Positions 10,007 through 21,060 are shown, counted from the stretch's first letter. The stretch: 64,000 bases of DNA from CAVVSQ01 sp963848825 (GCA_963848825.1 CAWKFA010000010.1:310001-374000); one strand, 5' to 3'. The notes: generated by a model not told the origin, from the letters alone. Numbers and translations are program-made.

Positions 10007-12706
10007 ATGTATCGTAAATGGCGGGTTTGGGCGTGTTTCGTGGGGGCCGGTCTTATTTTCACCGGCGTCATGTGGCAAACCTCCGGCGCCCAGAATGCGG
10101 ATAACGCCGGTAAAAATAAAGCCCCCGATAGTCCCTTACCCATTCGTCAGGTCGTGCTTTTCAATAGCGGCGTTGGTTACTTTCAGCGCGAAGGGGACGT
10201 GACGGGCGACACTCGCGTCGATCTTACGTTTCCCGTTAGCGACATCAACGATCTGCTCAAGAGCCTGGTTTTGCAAGACCTTGGAGGCGGCAAAGTCTCC
10301 ACGGTCAGCTACGATAGCCAGGACCCCATCGACAAGATCCTGCGCAGCTTCGCGCTGGACCTCAACAACAATCCCGCGTTTGGCCAAATCCTCAATCAGG
10401 CCCGCGGCGAAAAGATTGAAATCATCCGCCAGGAGAAAAAAGACGGTCCGCCGACGAAAATCACGGGCATCATTGTGGGCATGGAGGTCCAGCGCCGACC
10501 GGTGGGGAAAGACCAGGTGGTGGACGAAGAATTTGTTAATCTTTCCGGCCCCAACGGCCTGCAAGCCATCCCGATGGAACAGGTATTGGGTGTAAAGTTT
10601 CTAAATGCCGTGCTGGACAATGAACTTCACCGCGCCCTCAAGGTCCTGGCCTCTTCCCATGACGCCCAGAAAAGATTGGTGAGCCTCGGCTTCAATGGCG
10701 CCGGCAAGCGCGCGGTACGCGTCGGCTATGTTGTTGAACGCCCTATCTGGAAGACGACGTACCGTCTGCGCCTGGACGCGGACGGCAAACTCGCGCTCCA
10801 GGGCTGGGCGCTCGTCGAAAACACCAGCGACGATGACTGGAACGACGTGCGTATGGTGCTGGTCTCCGGCAAACCGATTTCCTTCCAGATGAATCTTTAC
10901 GACCCGCTGTATATCCCCCGCCCCTTCGTGGAACCGGAAATGTTCGCATCGCTACGCCCGCCGGTTTATAGCGGCTCCATGGAGGGCGTTGGGGTCCCAA
11001 TGGAAAAAGCCGCGGGCGGCGCGGGTTTTGGCGGTGGCTCGGGCGGCGGGGGAAAAAAGGGCGGGAAGGCGAGCAATCCGGCGGCGCCAGGTGGAATGCT
11101 GGGCGGCATGCCGCAGATGCCGAATAGCCCCTTCCCTGGCCTGCTCCAGGGAAACCAGTTCGGACTGTTCGGCAATAACGCCGTGGGCAACAATGCGGTC
11201 GCTCCCAACTTCAAATACCAGAATGCCATCAACGAGTCCCTCAATGCCCAAAACTTCGCCAACAATCGTCTGACCTATGAAGAGTTGCAGCTTCGTCGCG
11301 AAGTGCAAAAACAGGTGACCGGTGATGCCAAGGCCGCCGGCCGGGCGATAGCTGGACTTAACTTCAAGGAAGGAATTCAATCCGTCGCCACGGCAGAGGA
11401 AATTGGCGATTATTTCCAGTACGTTCTCGATCAAAAAATCAACCTGGCGCGACAGAAGTCAGCGATGCTTCCCATCCTCGACCAGACGATCGAGGGAACC
11501 AAGGTGAGCATTTATAACGCCGACACGCATGTCAAGTATCCCCTGTTGGGCCTCAAGCTCAAGAATACGTCAGGCCAGCCGCTTACCCAGGGGCCGATCA
11601 CAGTTTACGAAAACTCGACGTATGCGGGCGACACGCGAATTCTCGACCTGCAGCCCAACGAAGAGCGTTTACTCAGCTATGCCCTGGACCAGGGCACCGA
11701 GGTCAAGACGGATGTCAAAACAGTCCCCGGCCCGTCGATGAATTTCAAGATCGGCGAGGCACAGCTTAGCGCCCGCTACAAGCTTCGCCAAACCAAGACC
11801 TATACCATCAAGAATCGTTCGACGCACGATCGTGTTGTGATTTTGGAACATCCCATTCGTGGTGACTGGAAACTGATCGATCCCAAAAAGCCAGCGGAAA
11901 AGACCCGGGACGTTTACCGCTTCAGCACCGCCGTGGCTGCTGGCAAAACGGTCGCATTCGACGTGCTCGAAGAACAAGCCCGCGTCGATAACGTCGCGCT
12001 CACGGGAGGCAATCCACCGTTTTACGCGGTCGGCCTGGGCATCGAAGTCAAGCAGGCCTTAAAACGTCACGACGAAAAGCTTGTTGGGCTGCGTATCCGC
12101 AAGGGAATCGTGGAACCTACCCTGCAAACGCAAGAAACCAAGGCCTATTACATTCAAAACCTTTCGGAGCAGGACCGTGATTTCACGGTTGACCACATCA
12201 TTCGTCCGGACTGGGTGCTGCTCGCCGACAAGGGAGAGAAAAAAGTTGGCCCGGGTGTGTTTCGGTTTACCATGCAAGTCGACAAGGGCAAGACTGGCAG
12301 CCAGCGCATTGACGAGGAGAGAGTGCACACGGAAAAAGGCACCAATCTGCGTGAGCTTTCGGAGGCCAAAGTTCGCGAATATATCAACAATGCGGCCACC
12401 AGCGCGGCTGTCCGGACAGCTCTCGCGACCGCACTTGATCTGAAAGGTAAAGTCGACGACACGACCAAACAACTAGGCGAGGTGGAGAAACAACTCGACG
12501 TGCTCTCCAAGGACCAGGCGCGGTTACGTGAGAACCTCAAGATCATTCCCGCGACTTCGGAGCACTACAAAAAGTTTCTGGAGAAATTCGTGGGCCAGGA
12601 AGGCCGGATCGATACTTTCCAGAGCCAGATTCAACAACTCCAGGCTGCCCTCCAAAGCCAGGAAAGAGACTACAAGGCGTTTGTCGCCAGCCTCAACGCC
12701 GAGTAA
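10007..12706 (+). CDS. Large exported DUF4139 protein
   Basis: An intact 899-residue protein. An N-terminal hydrophobic segment (about residues 8-28) looks like a signal peptide or anchor. The first half carries the LPIRQVVLFNSGVGYFQREG motif typical of DUF4139 proteins; the central domain includes VGYVVERPIWKTTYRL and WALVENTSDDDWNDV. A low-complexity Gly/Pro/Met/Asn-rich insert (about residues 335-400) follows, then a C-terminal beta-rich domain and a coiled-coil-like end (KVDDTTKQLGEVEKQLDVL). GGAGG lies 10 nt before the ATG. DUF4139 has no settled bacterial function; an envelope structural or adhesion role is only a guess. Confidence 0.85.
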   Translation: MYRKWRVWACFVGAGLIFTGVMWQTSGAQNADNAGKNKAPDSPLPIRQVVLFNSGVGYFQREGDVTGDTRVDLTFPVSDINDLLKSLVLQDLGGGKVSTVSYDSQDPIDKILRSFALDLNNNPAFGQILNQARGEKIEIIRQEKKDGPPTKITGIIVGMEVQRRPVGKDQVVDEEFVNLSGPNGLQAIPMEQVLGVKFLNAVLDNELHRALKVLASSHDAQKRLVSLGFNGAGKRAVRVGYVVERPIWKTTYRLRLDADGKLALQGWALVENTSDDDWNDVRMVLVSGKPISFQMNLYDPLYIPRPFVEPEMFASLRPPVYSGSMEGVGVPMEKAAGGAGFGGGSGGGGKKGGKASNPAAPGGMLGGMPQMPNSPFPGLLQGNQFGLFGNNAVGNNAVAPNFKYQNAINESLNAQNFANNRLTYEELQLRREVQKQVTGDAKAAGRAIAGLNFKEGIQSVATAEEIGDYFQYVLDQKINLARQKSAMLPILDQTIEGTKVSIYNADTHVKYPLLGLKLKNTSGQPLTQGPITVYENSTYAGDTRILDLQPNEERLLSYALDQGTEVKTDVKTVPGPSMNFKIGEAQLSARYKLRQTKTYTIKNRSTHDRVVILEHPIRGDWKLIDPKKPAEKTRDVYRFSTAVAAGKTVAFDVLEEQARVDNVALTGGNPPFYAVGLGIEVKQALKRHDEKLVGLRIRKGIVEPTLQTQETKAYYIQNLSEQDRDFTVDHIIRPDWVLLADKGEKKVGPGVFRFTMQVDKGKTGSQRIDEERVHTEKGTNLRELSEAKVREYINNAATSAAVRTALATALDLKGKVDDTTKQLGEVEKQLDVLSKDQARLRENLKIIPATSEHYKKFLEKFVGQEGRIDTFQSQIQQLQAALQSQERDYKAFVASLNAE

Positions 12707-12730
12707 CTTTTCGGTAAGGGTACGTACAAA

Positions 12731-12764
12731 CAGCCGCGGCTTTCCACCTGGGAAGACGCGGCTG
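12731..12764. terminator. Hairpin between convergent genes, likely bidirectional terminator
   Basis: CAGCCGCG and CGCGGCTG form an 8-bp stem, extended by a partly paired CTTTCC/GGGAAG inner stem. It lies between the end of the DUF4139 gene and the end of glyA, which converge, and is followed by a T-rich stretch on the plus strand. Confidence 0.55.
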
Positions 12765-12794
12765 CTTTGTTGGCTGGAAGCCTATCGTGTGGGG

Positions 12795-14028
12795 TCACGC
12801 CGGTGCGGGAAACTGACGACCAAGTTCGCGAACTTCCCTCATGATCCCCGCAAGCTTGGTGGCATCGTCTGGCGTCGACAATGCCTGGCCAATCCAGCCC
12901 GCGATGGTGCGCATTTCGGGCTCGCGCATGCCGCGCGTCGTGAGCGCCGGCGTCCCCAGGCGTATGCCGGAAGGATCCAGCGCCGGCGCGGGTCGAATGG
13001 GATCTTGTTCTTGTTCACGGTGATCCCCGCATGATCGAGCGCCTCCTCGGCGATCTTGCCCGTCAAACCGCGTGATACGACGTCGACCAGCAGCAGGTGA
13101 TTATCCGTGCCGCCGGAAACCAGGCGGAATCCGAGCCGCTCAAGCTCCTGGGCCAGTGTCTTGGCATTGGCAATAACCTGGACAGCATAAGTTTTGAATT
13201 CCGGCGCCAGCGCTTCCTTGAAGGATACGGCCTTGGCCGCGATGACATGCATGAGCGGCCCGCCTTGCAGCCCCGGAAACACAGCCGAATTCACTTTTTG
13301 AATCCATTCCTGCCGACACAAAATGGCGCCGCCGCGCGGACCACGCAGGGTTTTGTGGGTCGTGGTGGTGACAAATTCGGCGAAGGGCACGGGGCTCATG
13401 TGCTGGCCGGCCGCGACCAGGCCCGCGATATGTGCCATGTCCACCATGAAGAGGGCGCGGTTTTCCTGGCATATCTGGGCGAATTGCGCGAAGTCAATTT
13501 CGCGCGAATAGGCGCTGGCGCCTGCGACAACCAGTTTGGGCTTATGTTCTTTGGCGAGCTGGGCCACTTGATCGAAATCGATTCGCTCGGTGTCCTTGCG
13601 GACCCCGTAGCCGGCAATCTTGTAGAGTTTGCCCGAGAAATTGAGCTTCATACCGTGGGTCAGGTGGCCGCCGTGCGCCAGGTCCATGGCCAAAATGGTG
13701 TCGCCCGGTTCAAGACACGCGAAGTAGGCAGCCATGTTCGCTTGCGCGCCAGAGTGCGGCTGCACATTCGCCCGATCAGCGCCGAACAGCTTGAGCAACC
13801 GCTCGATGGCGACGCGTTCCACGGCATCGACATGGCGCAACCTCCGTAGTAGCGCTTGCCCGGCAATCCCTCGGCATACTTGTTGGTGAGCACCGAGCCC
13901 TGCGCCTCCATCACGGCACGGCTCGTGTAATTCTCAGAGGCAATCATCTCCAGGCCGTCCTGTTGCCGCCGCGCTTCATCCTGAATGTCTTGCCAGATTT
14001 CCGGGTCAACGTTTTGCAAGTGTTCCAT
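12795..14028 (-). CDS. glyA: Serine hydroxymethyltransferase, two frameshifts
   Basis: PLP enzyme that interconverts serine and glycine and charges tetrahydrofolate with a one-carbon unit in the cytoplasm. Start MEHLQNVDPEIW; then MIASENYTS, NKYAEGLPGKRYYGG, NVQPHSGAQANMA, DMAHIAGLVAAG and TTTTHKTLRGPRGG, with the PLP-binding Lys in the last. The frame changes near 13836-13841 (one base missing in TTGCGCCATG restores YYGGCRHVDAVE) and near 12981-12993 (one base missing in the palindrome GCGCCGGCGC restores FDPAPALDPSGIRLG). Joined length is about 411 residues, normal for GlyA. Because the gene is a housekeeping one with otherwise perfect motifs, the shifts are very probably sequence errors. 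Confidence 0.95.
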
Positions 14029-14140
14029 CTGTTGTTGCCTCAGGTTGAGTTATCCTTTGATTATACAAGGCGCAATAGCTCCGTCCCACGTTGGCTGTAG
14101 GTAGAGCAGGTTGATGAGTGTTTTATGACTGGGCGATACG

Positions 14141-14293
14141 CTACCCGTGTAGCCACTCGGCCAGATCCTCGGGCTTGCGGATGGACCGGATTTTTTGTGC
14201 CAGCACAAGGAACGCGGCTTCGGACAAGGATATTTGCCGAGTTATTGGACGAGCCGGACAATTGGAGGAATTGATCGACGGCCGGCAAAACAC
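14141..14293 (-). CDS. Possible small ORF, unrecognised
   Basis: A short reading frame (about 50 codons from a GTG) reads SLSEAAFLVLAQKIRSIRKP and ends EDLAEWLHG before a TAG. The composition looks coding rather than random, and it lies directly downstream of the CpXC gene on the same strand, but there is no convincing start or ribosome-binding site and the frame stays open a little further upstream. It could be a small protein, the tail of a decayed gene or chance. I do not recognise it. Confidence 0.2.
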   Translation of the reverse strand: MFCRPSINSSNCPARPITRQISLSEAAFLVLAQKIRSIRKPEDLAEWLHG

Positions 14294-14334
14294 GCCTTCG
14301 GCTTCACCGCTGTCTTGGATTGGCGCTTTTTTCG

Positions 14335-15030
14335 TTAGCCCGCCGCCACGGGCGCCAGCAGGAACCGATTGGCATCCACGAAAGGCCCGGCGGTCAGGCT
14401 GGCACGCAGAGCGGACCAGCCGGCTTCGTCGGCGGCAATTTCGTCGTACAGTGAACGTGGGACGCGTAGTATCTCCTTGACGCCTTCGGTGGCGGCCGTA
14501 AGCCAGGCTATCGCGAAACTGTCTCCGTCAACGCCGCCCAGTCGTAACTCAGTGTCGGCGCCCACCGGCGGTTTGTCCATACCACGTATCATGGCGATCT
14601 TGGCCAATTCGAGGGTCACATCGTCGAGCCCCTGGTCCATGGCGACCAATTTCTCACGCAAGGCAGCCCAACCAAATACGAGGCGTGCCTTCATCCCGGC
14701 ACCGATCTCCCGCGCGGCACCCGACGCCTTCGCTCCATAAGCTCGGTCGAAAGTGACCCGGGTTTGCTCTTCCAGCTCCTGCCAGTGACCGATTTTAGCG
14801 ATCGGAAAAACGCCGATCCACTGGCCACGCGCCACATCCACGTACGTCATTTCCGGATCGAGGCGAAACTCGGCATGGCACTCGGGACAGGGCTGGCGCT
14901 GAAACGACCCGGCCAGGATCGCGACCCGGAGGTCCGGCCGGCGGTCCGCATTCACGCTGAGGACAGTATTGAACTTGACGGACGCGCCGCACGAGGGGCA
15001 CGTGACGGTCATGACATTGAAAACGGACAT
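14335..15030 (-). CDS. CpXC domain protein
   Basis: A 231-residue protein whose N-terminal third contains two CxxC pairs, VTCPSCGASVKFN and QPCPECHAEFRLDP, matching the CpXC domain (a predicted zinc ribbon). The remainder is helical and unassigned. It starts 10 nt after the stop of the long repeat/HExxH gene upstream on the same strand, so the two form an operon. The CpXC family has no established biochemical role. Partnership with the upstream predicted peptidase (immunity, chaperone or regulator) is a context inference only. Confidence 0.7.
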   Translation of the reverse strand: MSVFNVMTVTCPSCGASVKFNTVLSVNADRRPDLRVAILAGSFQRQPCPECHAEFRLDPEMTYVDVARGQWIGVFPIAKIGHWQELEEQTRVTFDRAYGAKASGAAREIGAGMKARLVFGWAALREKLVAMDQGLDDVTLELAKIAMIRGMDKPPVGADTELRLGGVDGDSFAIAWLTAATEGVKEILRVPRSLYDEIAADEAGWSALRASLTAGPFVDANRFLLAPVAAG

Positions 15031-15040
15031 GGGTGATTTC

Positions 15041-17745
15041 CTAGAGGTCTTTGAGAAACTTCTTCACCATTGGATGGGAATCTTTGAGCACGCCGCTGTG
15101 ATAGGCCGCGTAAAGTTCGGAGAACCACTCGCCCGGGGCTCGAAACTGATAACCGGTAATGGCCTGGCTACGCGCGGACAGCAAATAGCTCACCCAATTT
15201 TTTTCGTAGGCCTCATGGTAGATGCGGCTACCCACGGCGGCCGGCAGGTTATTCCAGGGATCTTTGTTCACACGGACGGAATCTACCCAGTTTTCCACTT
15301 TGGACCTTACCGTGTCCCAATCGGCGCGGCCCTTCGGTGCGGGCGGCTTGCTACCGGGGCGGTTGCCAGGATTTCCTTCCATGAGCTTCTTGGTGTATTC
15401 GAGCGCTTCGGCGGTGCCAAAGTTGAAGAACGCGTTCGCCGCCTGGGCCGCGGCGGTGCAATCGTTGCCGTAGTCGACCCAGCCCGCGATGCCGCCATTC
15501 GCTTTCATGAATCCTGTCTTGTCGTCGATGGCGTGGGCAATCTCGTGCAGTGTCGTCCAATCGAAATAGCTCTGCGACGGGTTGGCCGAGGCCTTTGGCT
15601 GACAGTCAGCCTCGATGGGCGGGTCGCTCCCCGTGGGGGAATTGCTCAGGCCGCTCTGCAGGTTGGTCCCGCCCGCTGCCGGCCGGCCGCAGTGGAGCAC
15701 GACCTTTTTGCTGTCCTTGGTGCCCAGGCCCAAAAAGATGTCCGTGGTCGATTCGTAAAAGGAAACTTCGTTCGCCGAGCCGCCATGCCCGCCGATACGC
15801 TCGATTTTCTTGAGAGACGGGTTGTGGTTAGTGTGGGATTCGGGCACCATGGCCATCAATTCATAAATACGCCGCGCTGCCGCGTAGACGACGTCCGGTG
15901 CGTCGCCTTTGTCCTCCAAATCCAGCTCGATGCCGAAGCGATCCTTGAACGTTTTTTCCAACAACTTCTTTTGGGCTTTTTTGTCCAAACCACTATCCGC
16001 GTTGTCGAGGATCTTGAGTTCGGCTGCCGCGCAATTCTTGTCGACGGCGTTCAGGGCATTGATGGCGCCGGTGTAATCGTGGCCCGGCGCCGCGGCCAGC
16101 GCCAGCGCATCCGTCTCCTGTTTCTTGATAGCGGTGATATCGTCCTTGATGAGTGCCTTTTGGGGGTGGTTCTCCAGCCGGGCAATCTTCTTGTCGGTGT
16201 CGGCTTTGACGTTCAAGACACGTTGGTATTCCGTGGTCATTTGTTGCGCCGTCACGCAGGCGGCATCCACCGCGACCAGGGCGGCCAGAGCACCGCGTAG
16301 TCGTGGCCTGGCGGGTCGGCCAGTTTCAGGGCGTTTGTCGCCTTCGTCTTGCTGGCGGCGATCTCTGGCGCGATGTTGGCTGCCAGCGGGAGTTTTTCCA
16401 GCGCGGCGATCTTATTATCCGTCTCGGCCTTCTTGGCCAACACCTTTTGAAGCTCCTGCGTCAATTTTTGGGCCGCATCGCAATCTCTATCAACCGCCGC
16501 CAGTCCGTTCAGGGCGCCACCGTAGTCGCGCCCAGGAGGAGCGGCCAACTTGAGTGCCGCCTCGACCTTGCTGTTGGCATCCGCGATCTGTCGCGCCAGG
16601 TGCGCCGCCATGTTGGCGTCTTTTGCCAAACCGGCAATCTTTTTTTTCGTCTCTTCCTGCTTGTTGAGGACGTTCTTGAATGCCTCGACATTCAGCACCG
16701 CCTGGGCGTATGGGGCCACTAATCCTTCGAGGATCTTTTGGCCCGCCGCCCCTTTGCCGGCCTGGACCTGGGCATCGGCTTCCTCGGGTTTGGGGAGGGC
16801 CTCCAGGTCTCCTTTCACGTGGTCCCAGACCTTGGGGTCACGCAACAATTCGGCCTTTTTCAGCACGGATTTTTTCAGTTCCTGATATGCGTCATCAGCG
16901 CCTTTGGTGTCGGCCTCCGCGTCGCCCTTAATCTTGTCGAGAGCGGCCAGCGCCCCGGCGACGTCGGTTTTTTCAAGCTTGTCGGCCGCTTGAATTGCGC
17001 CTTTGTATTTCGCGGCGTCCTTCCCCCAGCCCGCGGCTTTGGTTGCCGCCGCCTCGACTTCGCCTTTGCGAACTTTGTATGCCGCTTTGTCGGTATTCAG
17101 CTGCGCGACGAGAGGTTCAAGCTCATCCAGGGCCTTCGACGCCTGCTCATAATCATGTTTCGCGACGAGACCCTTGAACGACGTGAAGAGCTCCTGCATG
17201 TGCGCAACGTCACCCCCCTTTTGAGCCACGGCTTCCTTGTACGGGCCGACCAGGGCCGCCAGGCGTTTTGTTACGGTTGCTTTCAAATCGGTAGTTGGCG
17301 GCGCCGGCGCACCAGCGCTGGCCTGCGCTGCAGCCGCCGGCGGGCCAGCCGTTCCGCCCCCCACGACTTGATCCGGCTGCCCGTCGGGCGTGCCCTCGGC
17401 GCCTCCGTCGCCCGTGTCAACAAGGTCGGCCGCCGCGCGCGTCTCGACTTTCAGCGTCAAGCCGGCGTCGCGCGTGATGATCGTCTTGAGCTGCTTGGCC
17501 AGGCTGCTTGGCGGTTCCTTGGCCGTCTCGAAAATCAGCTTGCCGTCCTCGCCGATACAGCGGCCACGAAATACAGTGCCGCCGCCCACTTCTTTTTTGG
17601 CCGCCGACTCCGCCGTGGCGGGAATCGGCTTCTTGGAGACCACCAGCTTCCCCTGGCTCGCCCCCTTGGCAACAAAGGCGAAGTTCATCGGCACACGCCG
17701 TGCTTCCTTCAGCACCGCCGCCAGTTTGTCATCGATGTCGGCCAT
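15041..17745 (-). CDS. Long Ala/Lys-rich repeat protein with C-terminal HExxH (metallopeptidase-like) domain, one frameshift
   Basis: About 900 residues when joined. N-terminal domain (about 1-105): VLKEARRVPMNFAFVAKG, KLVVSKKPIPATAES, then FRGRCIGEDGKLIFET. A Pro/Ala/Gly linker (about 115-150) leads into a helical region of at least three repeats, each with the pattern AxxPGxDYxGAxxxLxAVDxxCxxA, ending Lys-rich. The C-terminal domain (about the last 300 residues) carries TLHEIAHAIDDK, an HExxH zinc-peptidase motif, with a downstream ELYAAYHSG that may supply a third ligand. No signal peptide is seen. Near 16292-16297 one missing base separates PPGHDYA from GALAALVAVDAAC, inside a repeat. Delivery by a secretion machine or an intracellular role cannot be told apart here; no such machine is in the window. 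The exact family is not recognised. Confidence 0.7.
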
Positions 17746-18129
17746 GTCCTTCGTGTCCCCGTCATTTATATTCGCGCTTGTCGCATTGTAATCGCCTCAG
17801 TGTAGGGTGATCTTTTAGCGCTTGTCAAATGAATAACTTACGAAATATTTAGAACTTTCGGGGCGTAATTAATTCGGCCATGAGCAAAAAAGGAACCTGT
17901 AAGGCACGAACCGGCGGGCGCTGTCGATTGCCCGGAAGACCAGCAAGGCAGACCCCCTGGCAGGCTCCGCCGACTCAATACGTATACTCATTAACTTTTC
18001 ATTTCTGGTGCTTTAATGTAAGCTTAGTTATCTGATTTTTCTCGGGCCGACCTGTCCGCGGGCTTTGACGTTAACCAAGGGTGCGCTCTCTTCGGCGGGC
18101 GCTAGCATCTATGCCATGAGGAGGTTGGC
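17746..18129. other. Non-coding divergent intergenic region
   Basis: About 384 bp between the divergent repeat/HExxH gene (minus) and the ECF sigma factor gene (plus). It is AT-richer than the flanks (for example around 17818-17880 and 18000-18045), as expected for promoters in both directions. It contains one copy of a 33-bp repeat (17967-17999). No ORF of interest is seen. GAGGAGG lies just before the sigma-factor ATG. Confidence 0.6.
17967..17999 (+). repeat. 33-bp direct repeat, copy 1
   Basis: Begins CCGCCGACTCAATACGTATA and ends CTCATTAACTTTT. It matches 22871-22903 at 30 of 33 positions in the same orientation. It lies about 130 bp upstream of the ECF sigma factor gene, so a shared regulatory site is possible; so is the scar of a duplicated or inserted segment. 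Confidence 0.75.
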
Positions 18130-18702
18130 ATGGACGGCGCAGTTGATCCCGAAAACTGGGACCTGGACCGCTTTAGCGATTATTTACGACTGCTCGCGCG
18201 TCTGCAATTTGATCCGCGCTTGAGGTCCAAACTGGACGCATCGGATATCGTGCAGCAAACATTGCTACAGGCCCACGAGAAGCGTGTTCAATTCAGGGGC
18301 CAGAGTGAGGCCGAGTTGGCCGGCTGGTTACGGACCATCCTGGCAAATACCATTAGCGCCGCGGCCCGCCGCTATAGCGCGGAAGCTCGGGACCTCGAGA
18401 GAGAACGTTCATTGCAGGAGGGACTGGCGGAATCCTCGGCGCGGGTGGGAAACTGGCTGGCGGCCGAACAATCCTCGCCCAGCGAACGCGTCATGCGCGT
18501 GGAAGAATTGATGCGGCTGGCGACGGCGCTCGCGCAGTTGCCTGCCGACCAACGGCAAGTCATCGAACTGCATCACCTCAAAGGCTGGACCATCGTGGAT
18601 GTTGCCGAAACGATGCAGCGCAGTAAGCCTTCCGTGATGGGACTATTGTTTCGCGGGCAAAAAAGACTCAGGATGCTTCTTCAAGACACAGGTGAAGCGT
18701 GA
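18130..18702 (+). CDS. ECF-type RNA polymerase sigma factor, planctomycete type
   Basis: A 190-residue sigma-70 family factor. Region 2 is around residues 20-85 (LDASDIVQQTLLQAHE and FRGQSEAELAGWLRTILAN), and region 4 is around 125-185 (ALAQLPADQRQVIELHHLKG, then VAETMQRSKPSVMGLLFRG, a helix-turn-helix). GAGGAGG lies before the ATG. The stop overlaps the GTG start of the downstream kinase gene (GTGA), so the two are translationally coupled. In Planctomycetota such factors are commonly paired with Ser/Thr kinases, and the kinase may control the factor; that step is inference. Confidence 0.93.
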   Translation: MDGAVDPENWDLDRFSDYLRLLARLQFDPRLRSKLDASDIVQQTLLQAHEKRVQFRGQSEAELAGWLRTILANTISAAARRYSAEARDLERERSLQEGLAESSARVGNWLAAEQSSPSERVMRVEELMRLATALAQLPADQRQVIELHHLKGWTIVDVAETMQRSKPSVMGLLFRGQKRLRMLLQDTGEA

Positions 18703-21060
18703 ACAGCGGCGTGACTCAACCCAAAAGCCGGCAGCCCGAACTAGAAGACATATTGCTGAGCTACCTCGAGGCGGCGGAGAAGGGGGCCGTTCCGTCGCGC
18801 GAAGCTATAATGGCCGCGCATCCGGATTTCGCCGCGGATATCGAAGACTTCTTCTCGAGCTACCAACAGGTTAACCGTTTGACCTCGCCACTACGTGAAA
18901 ACGAACTTCAGGCTGGCATGCAAGGCGTACGTATGGCATTGCGCGGCGGCGCTGAGGCTAGTGACCCAGTGCAGAATGCAGCGAAGGAAATAAACGACCT
19001 CGGTCAGCTGGGCGACTTTCGCCTCCTGCGCGAAACTGGGCGCGGCGGCATGGGCATTGTCTACGAAGCCGAGCAAATCTCGCTGCGTCGGCGCGTTGCC
19101 CTCAAGATACTGCCCTTTATCGCGGGGGCGGACAGCAGACAATTACAGCGGTTTCGCAATGAAGCCGAAGCGGCCGCACATTTGCACCATTCGCGCATCG
19201 TGCCGGTCTTTGCCGTGGGCTGCGAGCGAGGCGTTCATTTCTATGCGATGCAGTTTATCGAGGGCCAAAGCCTGGCCACCATGATCGGCGCCCTGGACGA
19301 GGCGGGTTCCCACTTGGGTAAAAACGGCGGCCCGGCACGGCACGGCGTGCCGTCTGCTTCGACTCTCAATGCGGCCGCGTTCTCCACGGAACATTCGGGC
19401 CGCACGCGCCGGTTCTTTCACACGGTCGCGAACATTGGAAAACAGATCGCCGAGGCGCTGGAATATGCACATCAAATGGGCGTGGTGCACCGCGATATTA
19501 AACCGGCCAACTTGTTGCTCGACGGGCGCGGTGAAATATGGATCACGGATTTTGGGCTGGCGCAAATACAAAACCAGGTTGGCCTGACCATCACGGGGGA
19601 ATTACTTGGCACGCTGCGCTACGTCAGCCCGGAACAAGCCATGGCCAAGCGCGGCCTCGTCGATCACCATACCGATATTTACTCCCTGGGCGCCACTCTG
19701 TACGAGCTCCTCACGCTGCGCCCGGTATTTGACGGCCGCGACCGCCATGCGCTCTTGCACCAGATCGCCTTCGACGAGCCCAGGCCGCCACGCGCACTGG
19801 ATCCGTCGATTCCCGTAGAGTTAGAGACGATCTTACTCAAGGCCCTGGCGAAGAACCCGGTGGAGCGTTATGAGAGCGCCCAGGACCTGGCCGACGACTT
19901 GCAGCGTTTCCTGGACGATAAGCCCATTCAGGCAAAACGTCCCGGCCTGGTCGAGCGCAGCGCGCAAATGGGTACGTCGCCATCCAGCATTTGTCGGCGC
20001 GGGGGTGTTGCTGCTTGTGCTCGGAGTCGTCGGCTTCGCCATCACCGCGGCGCTGATTGCCAATGAGCAGGCGCAGACGCAAAAAGCCTACGAAAGCGAA
20101 CGGCGGCAAAAGGCGGAAACCCAGCTCGCCTATGACCAGGAGAAAATACGGGCCCGGGAAGCGGAACAACGGCTCTTGCTGGCACGGCGTTCCGCTGATG
20201 AGATGATTGCGCTGGCCCAGGACGAAATCTCCGATAACCCGGAGATCCAAAATTTACGGCGCCGGCTGCTGGAGGCGGCGCTTCTTTATTACGAAGAGTT
20301 CATCGCCCTGCGGAGCGAGGATCAGGGGGCACGTGCCGAACTCGCCTCCACGCGTGATCAGGTAAAGAACATTCTGGCTGACCTGGCCCTTTTGCAGGGG
20401 GCCGGGCAACCCTGTCTTTTAAAACATCCATCCGTACTCATGGACCTGAAAGTCTCCAAGGAACAAAGAACACAGGCTGGCCGATTTGTTTGGCGGTGGG
20501 AGAAGTCCCTCCAGACGCTATTTAAAGGGTTTCAGCGGCTTGGCCCCGATGAAAGGCAGCAAGGTATCGTGGAAATGGCTCGTTCGAACGAGGAGGCACT
20601 TGGCGAAATTCTTGACCCCGAACAGCTACGCCGCTTTCGGCAAATCGCCCTCCAGTGCCAGGGGCCATCCGTTTTTCGCCAGCCGGAAATCGTGGGAGCT
20701 CTGAAGCTGACCTCTATTCAAAAGCGGCGCATACGAGCCATCGAAGCCGGCATTACTGAAAAAAACACGGCCGACGACCCCGCCTCGACAACGCTAGCCC
20801 CTTGGAAAAATCGCGAGGAACGTCGTAAAAACGAGATGAGACAAATTCTCAAATTACTGACCGAGGAGCAGGTTCAACAATGGCGCGAGCTGACCGGCGA
20901 GCCCTTCGCCGAGCCGATCTTTCTCATGCCCGGCCCGCCCCATCGGGCACCGCCTCGCAAAAGCCAGGCACGAGTTGAACTTGATCATGGTTCGAAGTGT
21001 TTTAATACTTTCTCCGCCCAAAGCAGCCCGTGCTGCTCTAATCCCACGGCGCTCATATGA
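18699..21060 (+). CDS. Membrane-anchored Ser/Thr protein kinase (Hanks type), one frameshift
   Basis: Coupled to the sigma factor by a GTGA overlap. A short N-terminal region (about 1-105) precedes the kinase domain (about 108-410): GRGGMGIVYEAEQ (Gly loop), RVALKILPF (Lys), VVHRDIKPANLLLD (catalytic Asp), ITDFGLAQIQ (DFG), YVSPEQAMAKRG and DIYSLGATLYELLT. All catalytic residues are present. Near 19959-19966 one extra C in AGCGCGCAAATGG breaks the frame; removing it gives ERSAKWVRRHPAFVG, leading into a TM segment (GVLLLVLGVVGFAITAALIA) and a long coiled-coil/helical C-terminus. The last 25 codons overlap the convergent esterase gene, so the end may be slightly misplaced. Confidence 0.9.

Noticed and set aside
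14118..14480. Plus-strand ORF across the CpXC 3' end
   Set aside because: It is antisense to the CpXC gene and has no family motif; coding signal is on the minus strand.
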